Source of the DNA: Pandoraea anapnoica
GTDB taxonomy: Bacteria > Pseudomonadota > Gammaproteobacteria > Burkholderiales > Burkholderiaceae
DNA: 64,000 nucleotides
Assembly: GCF_902459765.1 (NCBI RefSeq)
Contig: NZ_CABPSP010000010.1
Coordinates: 1 to 64,000, forward strand
Direction of reading: 5' to 3'
Position 1 is the stretch's first letter; each line of letters opens with the position of its first letter. Below the pieces are notes generated by a model. That model saw nothing but the letters and a program-made list of their open reading frames with translations. It did no database searches and had not been told where the DNA came from. Both the position numbers and the translations under genes were made by a program. This document shows, one piece after another, positions 54,201 through 63,013 of the stretch.

Positions 54201-57200
54201 GCCTTCATGACGGCCGTGATATTCGTGGGTCTCGGTAACTTCGCCGACGACCACATCCCGCGCGGCCGCGAGCATTGCCGTCCCACGTTCGAGCGTGATG
54301 CCGCTGCCAAGCAAGTTGATGTCGTTGCCGGACGCAATCGTGAGACTGTCCCCCGCGTGCACGGTAGTACCCATGACCGCGTCATCGGATCGATACGACG
54401 ACTCCGAGTAATCGCTGTCCGCGCTGCTGCTTCGCACGGTGGACGTCGTCACCGCAGCCTGTAATGTGACATCGCCCCGGGCCGCAATCGCGCCGCCTCC
54501 CTTGAGGTTGATGTCCGCCCCGGTCGCGCTCAGATTGCCGCCCACGCCGATATTGGAAACACCCCCGACAGTCACCGCGCTGCCCGTCGCCGCGTTGATG
54601 TTGGTATCGGATACGCCGTTCGCGCGGGAGACGACCTTCTGCTCGCCCGTCTGCACGGTGCTCAATTCCCAGTTGCCGCTTACCGCCATGCCGAGATTTC
54701 CGCCGACGTTCAACGTGCCTGCGTTTTGCTCGAAGTTGCCGCCAGTGGCGATCACCGCATCGCCCGTGACGTTAAGCGTCGCGGCGGGACCGAGCGTTGT
54801 CGAGGTGCGCGTCGCCCCGGTGTCGCTGACCTGATCGACACGGTTGACCGTTGTGTTTAGCTTCAGATCGCCACCCGCTTTCAATGCAAGGCTTCCTGCA
54901 TTCACCGTCGCAGAACTCAGGTCGACGTCACCGACTGTGGACAACGTCATCACCCCGCCGCTCTGCAATGCACCGAAGGCGTTGTCGATGGACTTGCCAT
55001 CGACCGTGAGCGTTCGCTCAGCGCTGAGCGTGCCGCTATTAGTGAATTGCTGCGTGTTCTTCAGATCGACGTCACGCGCAGCGATCAATGGGCCGTTCAT
55101 GGTTTGCCGCCCCGTCTGCGCGAGATAGACGACCGGTACCAATACGGCTTGTCCGTCGACGACCTGCGTTTGCATCACGATCACGTCGCTCGTTAGCGCT
55201 GCAACTTGTTCCGCCGACAGGCTCATGCCAAGCGGCAGGTTCAGCGACTTGGCGAGCGCAGCACCGGAGGTCATCATTACCTCGAACATGCTTTCCGTAT
55301 CGCCGAAGGGGCCGAGCACAGCACGTCCGGTGAGCGCTGTGATCTGATTTCGGACCAGTTGCTGCTCGTACATGCCGTCGCCCAGACGTTTGATCACCGT
55401 TTGCGGATCGACGCCGATCTGCTTGAGGTAGTAATCGCTGGAGATAAACGTCTTTGCGTTGGTAAAGGCTGGATTCGATTCGATGACGTACCTGGCACCC
55501 GGTGCGGTAGTCGGTCGGAACAGGCCGCCTTGCGGGATCGTCAGGTTCGCAATTACGTCTAACGCGACGGCGTTGGCGATGACCGGATCGATAAGTATTC
55601 CGTCGTGCTGGAACGAGGTGACGCCGGTGTTTGCGCCGCTCGCATTCCCGCCGAACGCACCGACGTTTACCTCTGTCGCATTCTGTCCAGGCAGTAACCC
55701 GAGCGATGGCGTGCCCGCACTCCCTGCGGTGTTCTCAACGCTGACACCCGAGCCGGAGAGCGTGCCGTTGGCGACGAAGCTCGATTCATAGGCGGGAAGC
55801 GCATAAGTACGAACGTCCGCAGGCGCGACCTGCGAATACCCACCGGGGCGTTGGGTCGTGAAGGTCGCGTCGCCGAAAGGAAGCTGCCAGTCATGCTTGC
55901 TGTTGTCGTAATTGTTGTAGTGGTAGTGCCCTGAGTATCTGACGGTGACCGCAGGTGCGGCCTGATCCCGCCAGCTGTTCTGGTCCAGCGTCGAGGGCAT
56001 CGCGATGTCACCCGTCGCGGAAACCGCACTCCAGTAGTTCTGGAACAGACCCACCGCCGACGCATTCAGGTTCGCGCCCGACATGATCTGCGCCTGCGGG
56101 CTGATCGACGTCACGGTGTTGGCCGTCGCCACACCCCAGTACGACGTGAACATGTAATCGCTGTTCCACTCCCCGCCGTGCGGTTGCTCGATGTAGACGC
56201 CGCCGATGGCGTTCGGATTCTTGGTATTCACCTTGCCCGTCCGTCCACTCAGGCTGATGCCGAGACGGGCAATCAGCTCGGGATCCACCGACGAACTGAA
56301 TCCCGAGGTTTGCATCGCACGCCGCGTATTCGTCACCTGATCCGCGTGCAGCGCCATGTCCGCGCCGGACTGAATGAGCGCCGAGTGATTTTGGATTCGG
56401 CTCGCATTGACGTAGCGACCGCTTGCGTCCTTGAGACCGGCAATAACGACGCGGCCTAGACCATAGATGGCTGTCGTCGCTTGTGAATCGGTACCGGTCG
56501 TGTCGTCGACGTTGTCGATGAACGGTGCGAGCAATTCCAGCGTTCCGTCGGCATTCGTCGCGCCAATCAGTGCGGTCGCGCCGATGTTCGATAACTGCGA
56601 TGTGGCGGTGAGCGAGACATCGCCACCCACGAGCGAGCCGACATTGCGCAACGTGCGGGAATGCGTCGCGAGGGTTCCTCCGACAGTGATCGAGCCGTAG
56701 TTTGTGATGTCACCAGCGGTCACCGTCAGATGACGGATCGCCGAGAACGCGCTGCCGTTGGTGAACGTGCCCGGCAGCGTGATCGACAGATTGCGACCCG
56801 CTGCGAATTGGAATGTCGGCTGGAGCGTGAAATCCCCGCTAACGTTGATCGCCACATCCTGAGTCGCACGATATCCACCGCCGCCAGCGAGCGAGGCGGC
56901 ACTGACGCTGAGATCCCGAGTGGCACCGATTTCACCACCGGCGTTGGTGAGGACTCCCGTTGTCGCCAGCGCAATGTCTCCGGGCGAGCCAGCAATGTTG
57001 CCGATGCTGCCGCCAGTGTTGTCGAGCGTGTCGGCATTGACGCTGACGCTCATGCCGCTTAACTGCGCGCCGTCGATATTGTCTATGGCGGCGGCTGTCA
57101 CAGCCACACGCCCATTACCTGTGATGACACCTCCACGGTTGACGGTTCTGCCGGTGCTTAGCATCGCCGTGTCGCCATTCCCCAGATTGCCGACAAGGCC

Positions 57201-60200
57201 GTCCGTGTTGTCAATCGTCGTCGCGCGAACGGAGAGGGTGTCGTTGCCGCTCTCGGTGCCAGACTGAATCCGTCCCCGAACATTGAGCAGGTCCCCGTCG
57301 GTGCCGAGCGAGATGGACCCCAGCGACCGAATCAGACCGTGTGAATTGATGAGGTTGCTAAGGATGTTGGCCTGAAAATCACCGCGTGAGGACAGCGCGC
57401 CTTGCGTGTTATCGAGATGAGCCGCGAGCAGCGACAACTGACCGCCTGACACGATCTCGCCGCCGACATTCGTTAGCGTTCCAGTCCCCCCTCCCGGCGC
57501 GATGGTCAGTTTCCCCGTACCGGCAGATAGAATCTTCCCGCCGTTATTGTTGAGCGACGATGGCGTCAACGTAAGGTCCGAACCGTTGCTCTGCAACACG
57601 CCGCCCGCGGAGTTATCCAGCAAACCGTCGACATCGATCCGCATCGCGGTTGCGCCGTAATGCGTGATCGTCCCGCTTCGGTTTAGAAGGTCGGTCGCCT
57701 TCAACGACAGTTGGTTCGCTTTGAGCGTGCCGTGGTCGTTGTCGAGTGTGGTGCGGCTTGTCACGTCAAGATCGGGCGAGACGATGGTGCCGCCGCGATT
57801 GGTCAACGCGTCGACGCGTACCGTCGATTTCGCCCCACCGTTGACGATACCGTCTGCGTTCGTCAGTGTCTGGCTGGCAAGCGTGATGTCGCCGTTCGTG
57901 AGCAACTTGCCACCCGCGTTGATCAATGCGCCCTGAAGCGTTGCGCTGAGTCCACCTTTGCTGCTGATCGAACCCGCAGAGTTGTCGAGATGGTCTGCGC
58001 GGATGATTGCGATGCCGTTGCTGCGCACGGTGCCACCGACGTTCAGAATCTCGCCGTCTCCGCTATTGGCATCCAGCGTGAGCGTGCCGTTGCCTGCGTG
58101 AGTGATCGTTCCGCCGTTGTTGTTGATTCGGACGGGCGATAACGCCAGGTTCGTGCTGTTCGTTTGCAGCGTGCCGCCAGAAGAATTGTCGAACTCGCCC
58201 GAGATAAGGAGCGACATCGGCCCCGCGCCCGTCTGCGTGATCGTGCCGCCGCGATTGACGAGATCCGCAACACGAAGCGACAGTTGTTCGGCTTGCACTG
58301 CGCCGTCGCTGTTGGCGAGGGTCTCGGCATCCAGCGTTACGGACTTGCCAGCAGCGATGCTGCCGCCCCGATTGGTTAATTCCCCTGTGACGCGGACCGA
58401 CGTGAGATTCGACGCACGCAGCGTGCCTTCGCTATTGTCGAGCGACCGGGCGGCGATATCGAGGTCCGACTGGCTGCTGAACACACCGAGATTCTCGATG
58501 TGTCCTCCGCGAATCATGACGGCACCATTGCCACCGATTGCACCGCCTTCTGCGTTCGTCAGTGTCTCAGAAGCCACAACCGTCATCGCATCGGTGCCAA
58601 GGGCGACGATGCGCCCAGCAGTGTTGTCGAGTGACGTTGTCGTCAACGAGAGGCTGCCACCGCTTTGCAACTGCCCGTGATGATTGGCGACGGACCCGCT
58701 TCGGATATCTATCGCACCGTCCGAGACGAATATCCCGCGCCGATTCGTCAGCCCTTCAGCGATCCGGGCGACCAGAGCTGCCTGTGACGAGACTTTGCCG
58801 TCGACGTTGGACAGGCGAGCGGCGTCAAGTGTTACTTCCCGACGTCCGGCCAGTGCGCCGTGGTCGTTGATCAGCGTGCCCTTGGCATTCGCGACGAGCC
58901 GCCTTTGCGCACTCGTGGAGGCGCGCGACAGATCCATGTCACCTCGCGTGGCGAGTAGCGTCAGATCCCCTTGTGACGATGTCTTGCCGTCCGCGAGATC
59001 CAGCGTGCTGCCTTCCAATCTGACGTTCCCGCCGGAAGTACTCAGACCGCTCGCACGCAGACGCCCGGAAGTGGTGACTGTCAGATTGCCGCTGGTATCA
59101 ACGGACCCGTCACGGTGGATACCCGCACCGAGCGTACCGGTCGAGTCCATGTCTGCGGCCGTGGACGCCAGATGCCGCTGGGCGGCGAGTGTGCCGCTGT
59201 TGGCGAGGGTGTCGTTAGCGCGGATGAATGCGTCCCGTTGCGCGTAGACGGTCCCGCTATTGGCGATGCCCTGAGCATCGATCGCGATATCGCCGGAGGC
59301 ATTGAGTTTTCCCGTCTGCACGAGATGCCCGGCGCTGGTCAGCGTCAGATCGCCCAGTTGTGCGGCAATCGTGCCGCCATTCGTCACGCCGACGCCGTTT
59401 TCAGTGCCGACCAGCGTGATGCGATTCGCGTACATGCCGCCGAGCGCACTTACGTCGACAGAGACCGCCGGGGCGGACCCATCTCCCGTCGTGACCGTCG
59501 TTCCCAGGGTGTCGTGATCGATTCGATTCGCGCCGGTAATGACATTCAACGTCTTGCCGTAAATGACGGCATTGGCCTGCACGGCGCGCGCAAGAAGATC
59601 GACTTGATCGACGTTGGCTGCGTTGAGCCCGGCCCCTTGAATGGCGATGCCGCCGCGCGTAACGTCGAAACCCTGAATTCCGCCATTCGCGTCGAAGATG
59701 GGTGTCCCGGTCGTGAGAATGCCGCGTGTGGTGTTGATGAAGCCACCGCCGTCAACCACGATGCCCGCACCGTTCGCCACGATGACTTCGGCCCGGTTCC
59801 CCGCGACTTCGAGGTGGCCTCGCAACTGACTCGGCGCATTGCTATCCACCTGATTCAGAATGATGCGAGCCGATTGGCCGGGCGCAAGGTGCGGATTCCC
59901 GTTGATCATGCCCGCCTGCTGAGTCTGCGTCATGGTCGATGCATTGTTCAGAATCACACCGGCTTGCGGAACGTCGAACTGGGAATACGTGTTTTGCGAA
60001 ACACCGGCGGCGCTTGGCGTATTGATATCGACTTGCTGAAGGCCGTTGGCTGTCTGAATCACGGACGGCGGCAGATTGCCTGCGGCGGCCACTTGCGCAT
60101 GAGCTGGCGTTGTGCCGAGGGCGGCGAGGGCCACGAGGGCCGCAAACGCCATAGGTCTCAGCGTGAGACGTGCGATGTGCCGTGCGACGGAACCCGCACG

Positions 60201-60305
60201 CATGCGACTCGCCCCTGCTTTGCTCGCCGTGCTGACCGTCTCCGCAACGGCCATCAGCATGCTTCGTGCCGGGTTGTGCACTAATCGAAAGAGGTTCTTG
60301 TTCAT
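51231..60305 (-). CDS. cdiA: CdiA-type contact-dependent growth inhibition exoprotein
   Basis: A 3024-residue filamentous haemagglutinin/CdiA. It starts with an extended signal peptide (MNKNLFRLVHNPARSM, then a leader cut after Ala70). The two-partner secretion domain is about 75-330, with NPHL and NGAGI in place of NPNL/NPNGI. Long haemagglutinin repeats follow (LDNxxG, TNxGG-type, about 350-1200), then the haemagglutinin and tail regions. The last 150 residues (from YESATPGQVP) form the variable toxin with a hydrophobic Ala-rich stretch (SFIATVTAVAADAVVQ). No VENN or nuclease motif is seen. Start 60305 by the ESPR motif. Confidence 0.92.
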   Translation of the reverse strand: MNKNLFRLVHNPARSMLMAVAETVSTASKAGASRMRAGSVARHIARLTLRPMAFAALVALAALGTTPAHAQVAAAGNLPPSVIQTANGLQQVDINTPSAAGVSQNTYSQFDVPQAGVILNNASTMTQTQQAGMINGNPHLAPGQSARIILNQVDSNAPSQLRGHLEVAGNRAEVIVANGAGIVVDGGGFINTTRGILTTGTPIFDANGGIQGFDVTRGGIAIQGAGLNAANVDQVDLLARAVQANAVIYGKTLNVITGANRIDHDTLGTTVTTGDGSAPAVSVDVSALGGMYANRITLVGTENGVGVTNGGTIAAQLGDLTLTSAGHLVQTGKLNASGDIAIDAQGIANSGTVYAQRDAFIRANDTLANSGTLAAQRHLASTAADMDSTGTLGAGIHRDGSVDTSGNLTVTTSGRLRASGLSTSGGNVRLEGSTLDLADGKTSSQGDLTLLATRGDMDLSRASTSAQRRLVANAKGTLINDHGALAGRREVTLDAARLSNVDGKVSSQAALVARIAEGLTNRRGIFVSDGAIDIRSGSVANHHGQLQSGGSLSLTTTSLDNTAGRIVALGTDAMTVVASETLTNAEGGAIGGNGAVMIRGGHIENLGVFSSQSDLDIAARSLDNSEGTLRASNLTSVRVTGELTNRGGSIAAGKSVTLDAETLANSDGAVQAEQLSLRVADLVNRGGTITQTGAGPMSLLISGEFDNSSGGTLQTNSTNLALSPVRINNNGGTITHAGNGTLTLDANSGDGEILNVGGTVRSNGIAIIRADHLDNSAGSISSKGGLSATLQGALINAGGKLLTNGDITLASQTLTNADGIVNGGAKSTVRVDALTNRGGTIVSPDLDVTSRTTLDNDHGTLKANQLSLKATDLLNRSGTITHYGATAMRIDVDGLLDNSAGGVLQSNGSDLTLTPSSLNNNGGKILSAGTGKLTIAPGGGTGTLTNVGGEIVSGGQLSLLAAHLDNTQGALSSRGDFQANILSNLINSHGLIRSLGSISLGTDGDLLNVRGRIQSGTESGNDTLSVRATTIDNTDGLVGNLGNGDTAMLSTGRTVNRGGVITGNGRVAVTAAAIDNIDGAQLSGMSVSVNADTLDNTGGSIGNIAGSPGDIALATTGVLTNAGGEIGATRDLSVSAASLAGGGGYRATQDVAINVSGDFTLQPTFQFAAGRNLSITLPGTFTNGSAFSAIRHLTVTAGDITNYGSITVGGTLATHSRTLRNVGSLVGGDVSLTATSQLSNIGATALIGATNADGTLELLAPFIDNVDDTTGTDSQATTAIYGLGRVVIAGLKDASGRYVNASRIQNHSALIQSGADMALHADQVTNTRRAMQTSGFSSSVDPELIARLGISLSGRTGKVNTKNPNAIGGVYIEQPHGGEWNSDYMFTSYWGVATANTVTSISPQAQIMSGANLNASAVGLFQNYWSAVSATGDIAMPSTLDQNSWRDQAAPAVTVRYSGHYHYNNYDNSKHDWQLPFGDATFTTQRPGGYSQVAPADVRTYALPAYESSFVANGTLSGSGVSVENTAGSAGTPSLGLLPGQNATEVNVGAFGGNASGANTGVTSFQHDGILIDPVIANAVALDVIANLTIPQGGLFRPTTAPGARYVIESNPAFTNAKTFISSDYYLKQIGVDPQTVIKRLGDGMYEQQLVRNQITALTGRAVLGPFGDTESMFEVMMTSGAALAKSLNLPLGMSLSAEQVAALTSDVIVMQTQVVDGQAVLVPVVYLAQTGRQTMNGPLIAARDVDLKNTQQFTNSGTLSAERTLTVDGKSIDNAFGALQSGGVMTLSTVGDVDLSSATVNAGSLALKAGGDLKLNTTVNRVDQVSDTGATRTSTTLGPAATLNVTGDAVIATGGNFEQNAGTLNVGGNLGMAVSGNWELSTVQTGEQKVVSRANGVSDTNINAATGSAVTVGGVSNIGVGGNLSATGADINLKGGGAIAARGDVTLQAAVTTSTVRSSSADSDYSESSYRSDDAVMGTTVHAGDSLTIASGNDINLLGSGITLERGTAMLAAARDVVVGEVTETHEYHGRHEGSRSGFVSSKRTSSTMDSKTVQANGSMISADAVAIVAGNDLSVRGSTIVGGKGVALQAGRDLTIQSTESQSESHSSYEEKRSGFGMSGGVGVSYGSSQQRDRMNESSVTQTKSLVGALDGNVSMIAGNELLIRGSDIVATGDVTGIGQSVTIESSVNRQHQDETHEMKRSGFTLAIKSPVIDAVQNVANQTRAAVDNGGDARVSALRGYAAGSGAYGAYGEGKAALDALKKGKVPEGKVELSWGSSSSKSTSSMDMTQNDASNIRAGGTVALIATGDAASGKGNVNITGSNVDARDVLLQATNQVNLRNSTDTESMRSDNQSKNAGFGVSYGTSGFGISASVSKGNGDANTDSAFQNNTHISASNTAVIVSGGDTNIVGAVVDAKTVIARVGGDLNVASVQDTTEGSAHQQSMGGGVNLSMGGASGSASYARGNASGNYAGVIEQSGLQAGDGGFDIAVAGNTDLKGAYIASTADASKNRLTTGTLTFSDVENHSDYSANSFGFGGGFTVGNGGANERTTGKTSGKNKGGISPMLPQMESGSERATTRTGVSEGTIVITDAANQTQDLANLNRDTADLNGTVTRTPDLQNLLSDQSRLMQAATAAGEAVARDIGTYADKKAEAAEKLAEKTNDPALKAQYLEEAKQWSEGGDYRATMHAAGGALVAGLGGGNALGGALGAGLTSKLGPVLNGVSDDIRKKRPTGNADMDEALGQIVATGLGTAVGAMAGGSSGAFTGFNTDRFNRQLGDPDRTLAEHIANRSNGKYSKEQVEDQLRLMGIEYSDGSFVPPGVVEELNGRTPSDTGARWIDTRMENAQGNPLIVQSMPKVDRELQAYIMSTYESATPGQVPLTFTYVPTPVETDARETVANLAGGVSTAASRFGAITTASASIPSPYSPGLATASFIATVTAVAADAVVQLAKPNVGQYWTSGGSALIVDQLSTKYPMISPAINETANIFNSSDYSKLLQNKFNSFFNGISEINNQEGNKK
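51616..51669. repeat. Direct repeat shared by the two toxin tails, copy B
   Basis: The copy inside cdiA, 54 bases, matching copy A (50898-50957). See copy A. Confidence 0.75.
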
Positions 60306-60411
60306 TGACGTGATGACCAGAGAGGGTGAGTGCCCTAGCGCAAGGAAGGCGAGCGAGGAAAGGCGGGACCGGAAACGTGACAGGCGCATGCGCAGCGCGC
60401 GTGCTTCGGCA

Positions 60412-62202
60412 TCAAAGGTGGGCGGTTAGCTGAAATCCGACCGTCCACTTCGCTGTGGGAAATCCGGAGGGTTTGTGAAGCGGCGTGCCCGCGAAGAGGT
60501 CGTAGCCGTAGCTCCCGAAGCGCGTCACGACGCTGCCCTTGACGCCCATGACAGCCCCGGTGAGCCGCGTACCGTTCAGCGCCACGGGCTGTGGCCCCCA
60601 GACCTGTCCGAAGTCGACGCCCGCATAAAGGGACTGGGCCGTCTGCCCGATAGGGATCTGAAGTTCGTTGCGCCAATAGAAGCCGCGAGCGGTGGCGAGC
60701 ATGGTTTCGCCGTCGAAGCCACGTACGGTGTAACGACTGCCGATCGAAAGGCTGTCTATGTAGTAGAGGTGGTTCGCGGTGTACTGACCGTGAAACGTGG
60801 TGACAAACCTGAACCGCTTCTGCGAGAGCGCGAAAGGCACGTTAACGTTGGCGTCGACGACGGCCATGCGAAAGCGATACGTCGGCCCGCCGCGACTGCC
60901 GAGACGATCCGCCTGAGCGCCGAATGCGCCGAGACCCTGCCGGTAGGCAATGAACCCGTCGAGTTGCGCGCTGCCCAGGTAGTGCCGTTGCGTCAGGCCT
61001 AGCTCAAGGAGGGTGTTGTTGCGTCGCTGGTGCGTGATTTCGATGTCTTCGATGAAGCTCTGTCCGAAGCGCCGCGACAGACGAACTTGCGCGCCGGTGA
61101 CGTGGCGCTGACTGCGGGACAGCACACGATGGAGTTTGAAATCGACGGTTTGCGCGTTCCCGCTCGCGACGAACGTCTGATTCACACCTGCGATCTGCTG
61201 GTAGTACGTACTGGCGTACGCAGCAAGCGTCGCCGTTGTGTAGCCCCACGGTATCGAATAGCTGCCGTTCCAACCCCGGGATCCAAAGGTTCGGTCCCTC
61301 AGAAGCAAGTCATGCGTGACGCCGACATTGAACATGTCGTTCAGGCCGAGCGGATTGAAGACACCAGCGGAGAGGCTGCCCTGTAACTTGCCTGTCGCCC
61401 GCGTCCCGGCGTTGTCGACGGAGGCGATCAACGTCCAGGGGCGGGTGCGGTTAACGTCAAGCGCTATGTCGCTTTGTCCGGGCGCGTTGGATGCCGAGGG
61501 GATGATTTGCATCGAGACGTCCTGATTCGGCACGCGCTTCATTTGCTCCAGACCTTGCTCCAGGTCTCGCAGGTCCAGTACGTCGCCACTTCGCGTGGGA
61601 AATGCGTTTTTCCAGGTGCCGCGCAGTGTTGGATCGTCGAAGCGGATCTGACCGATGACGCCGGGAATCAGCGCGATGCGTAACGTCCCGGTCGAGAGGT
61701 CTTGTTCTGGCAGCAGAACACGTGTCGTGATGTAGCCGCGCCGCAATATCTCGCGTTGCAACCCCTTGACGATCGTCTCCAATCCTTGTTTTCCTACGCA
61801 CTTGCCTGCGTAGTGACTCGTCCACTCACGGGCGAACGCGAATTTGTTCGACGTGGACGAAGCAGCGCCCTCACCCTGTGCTGGTTCGGAGAGCGCCTGC
61901 GGTGTATCGAGTTCGAACGTGTCGATGCGGAAGCACGGGGTTTCGTCCGTCAGCGTCGGCCATCCTGATGCGTCTTCATGCATCGATCGTACGTGCGGTG
62001 CGTTGACGTTCGCTTCACGCTCCCGCGCATCCTGTTGTTGCTGACGCTGCTGATCCTGCTCCGCTCGCAGACGGGCTGCGGCTTTGTCGGCGTGCGACGG
62101 TGGCGTTAATAGGTGTTGGGAGTGTTGGACTTGCTGAGCTTGCGTCCCCGAGACGTACAGCGAACACGCCAGCAAAAGCGTTCTTGTTTTCGTTGTTGGC
62201 AT
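60412..62202 (-). CDS. cdiB: CdiB two-partner secretion outer-membrane transporter
   Basis: A 596-residue TpsB/ShlB-family pore. It has a signal peptide (LLLACSLYVSGTQA), a Gln/Arg-rich region (30-65), POTRA-type domains with CFRIDTFELD and GKQGLETIVKGLQREILRRGYI (about 90-240), and a beta-barrel with the conserved VRGF (ASRYTVRGFDGE-like) in loop 6. It exports CdiA. It ends 106 bases before the cdiA start, same strand, giving the order cdiB-cdiA-cdiI of the enterobacterial type. Confidence 0.92.
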   Translation of the reverse strand: MPTTKTRTLLLACSLYVSGTQAQQVQHSQHLLTPPSHADKAAARLRAEQDQQRQQQQDAREREANVNAPHVRSMHEDASGWPTLTDETPCFRIDTFELDTPQALSEPAQGEGAASSTSNKFAFAREWTSHYAGKCVGKQGLETIVKGLQREILRRGYITTRVLLPEQDLSTGTLRIALIPGVIGQIRFDDPTLRGTWKNAFPTRSGDVLDLRDLEQGLEQMKRVPNQDVSMQIIPSASNAPGQSDIALDVNRTRPWTLIASVDNAGTRATGKLQGSLSAGVFNPLGLNDMFNVGVTHDLLLRDRTFGSRGWNGSYSIPWGYTTATLAAYASTYYQQIAGVNQTFVASGNAQTVDFKLHRVLSRSQRHVTGAQVRLSRRFGQSFIEDIEITHQRRNNTLLELGLTQRHYLGSAQLDGFIAYRQGLGAFGAQADRLGSRGGPTYRFRMAVVDANVNVPFALSQKRFRFVTTFHGQYTANHLYYIDSLSIGSRYTVRGFDGETMLATARGFYWRNELQIPIGQTAQSLYAGVDFGQVWGPQPVALNGTRLTGAVMGVKGSVVTRFGSYGYDLFAGTPLHKPSGFPTAKWTVGFQLTAHL

Positions 62203-62401
62203 TGCAAAAGTTGAATGAGCGACGACGCGCCAAGCGCGGAAACAGCCGAAAAATCTACGGCGTTTGTGCTAATTCAACTTCTTGATATGGCTCAATGCTT
62301 CGGAGTCCAGATACATTGAGTGTCGGGACGATGCGGATGACGCCGGCGATGGCTGCGATGGAGAGCAACTCGGTCCGAACGTGCCGCGAAGCCTTGAGAC
62401 G

Positions 62402-62427
62402 AAAAAAAACCGCCCTCAAGGGGCGGC
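62402..62427 (-). terminator. Rho-independent terminator on the minus strand
   Basis: CCGCCC/GGGCGG stem with a 5-base loop, followed on the minus strand by a run of eight Ts. It terminates the DUF3331 gene and isolates the cdi operon. Confidence 0.82.
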
Positions 62428-62507
62428 AACACGCTGAAATCAAACAGGGGGAGGGGGGAACTACTTTTCAGCGCGCGGGTATGAACGGTGGAACGTGTGG
62501 CGTGCGA

Positions 62508-63011
62508 TTACAGCGCCGGTTCGGGTTCGCGGTTCTCGGCCTCGCGCATGACGCGGATTGCTTCGGCGGAGATCATCGCATCGGCGTTGAGCGGCGGGAT
62601 GTCGCCGACCAACGGGCGATAAACGAAATCGCCTACGTCGATGGTCTCGTTCGTCAACGCACACACGCCCGGATGGTGGGCCTTGCGGATGCGCCAGATC
62701 TGCGCGCCGTAGTTGCCACCCGTGGCGTCGTTCCACGACACCGTGATCGTCAACTCGCTGGAAATCTCCAGCACGCGCACGATAGGCGCGCGTCGCGTGT
62801 ACGGGATCACCGGTCGGCAGACGACCGGCTCGGCGTCGAGCATGGCAACGGTGTGCTGCCACACGCCCTGATCACGCGATGCACGTGACGAGCGCGACGT
62901 ATGGGACGTACGGGACGTCGGTGCGGACACCGACGAAGAAGAGGACGCTGCGGTCCCGGAGGCGCGGCTGCTGCCGCTTCGGTTCGGGCAATTGGTTCGA
63001 TCGCTTCGCAT
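62508..63011 (-). CDS. DUF3331 family protein
   Basis: A 167-residue protein. The conserved part (residues 48-155) has WNDATGGNYGAQIWRIRKAHHPG, CALTNETIDVGDFVYRPLVG and NADAMISAEAI, which match DUF3331, a family mainly of Burkholderiales. The N-terminal 45 residues are Ser-rich low complexity. It starts 2 bases after the NADH dehydrogenase stop. Function unknown. Confidence 0.75.
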   Translation of the reverse strand: MRSDRTNCPNRSGSSRASGTAASSSSSVSAPTSRTSHTSRSSRASRDQGVWQHTVAMLDAEPVVCRPVIPYTRRAPIVRVLEISSELTITVSWNDATGGNYGAQIWRIRKAHHPGVCALTNETIDVGDFVYRPLVGDIPPLNADAMISAEAIRVMREAENREPEPAL

Positions 63012-63013
63012 GT

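Noticed and set aside
52000-59500. Repeated motifs inside cdiA suggestive of a CRISPR or tandem DNA array.
   Set aside because: The repeats are degenerate protein repeats of the haemagglutinin type; there are no regular identical DNA repeats with spacers.
59115-60284. A 389-codon plus-strand frame opposite the start of cdiA.
   Set aside because: It is antisense to the conserved secretion domain of CdiA and has no recognisable motif or ribosome site.
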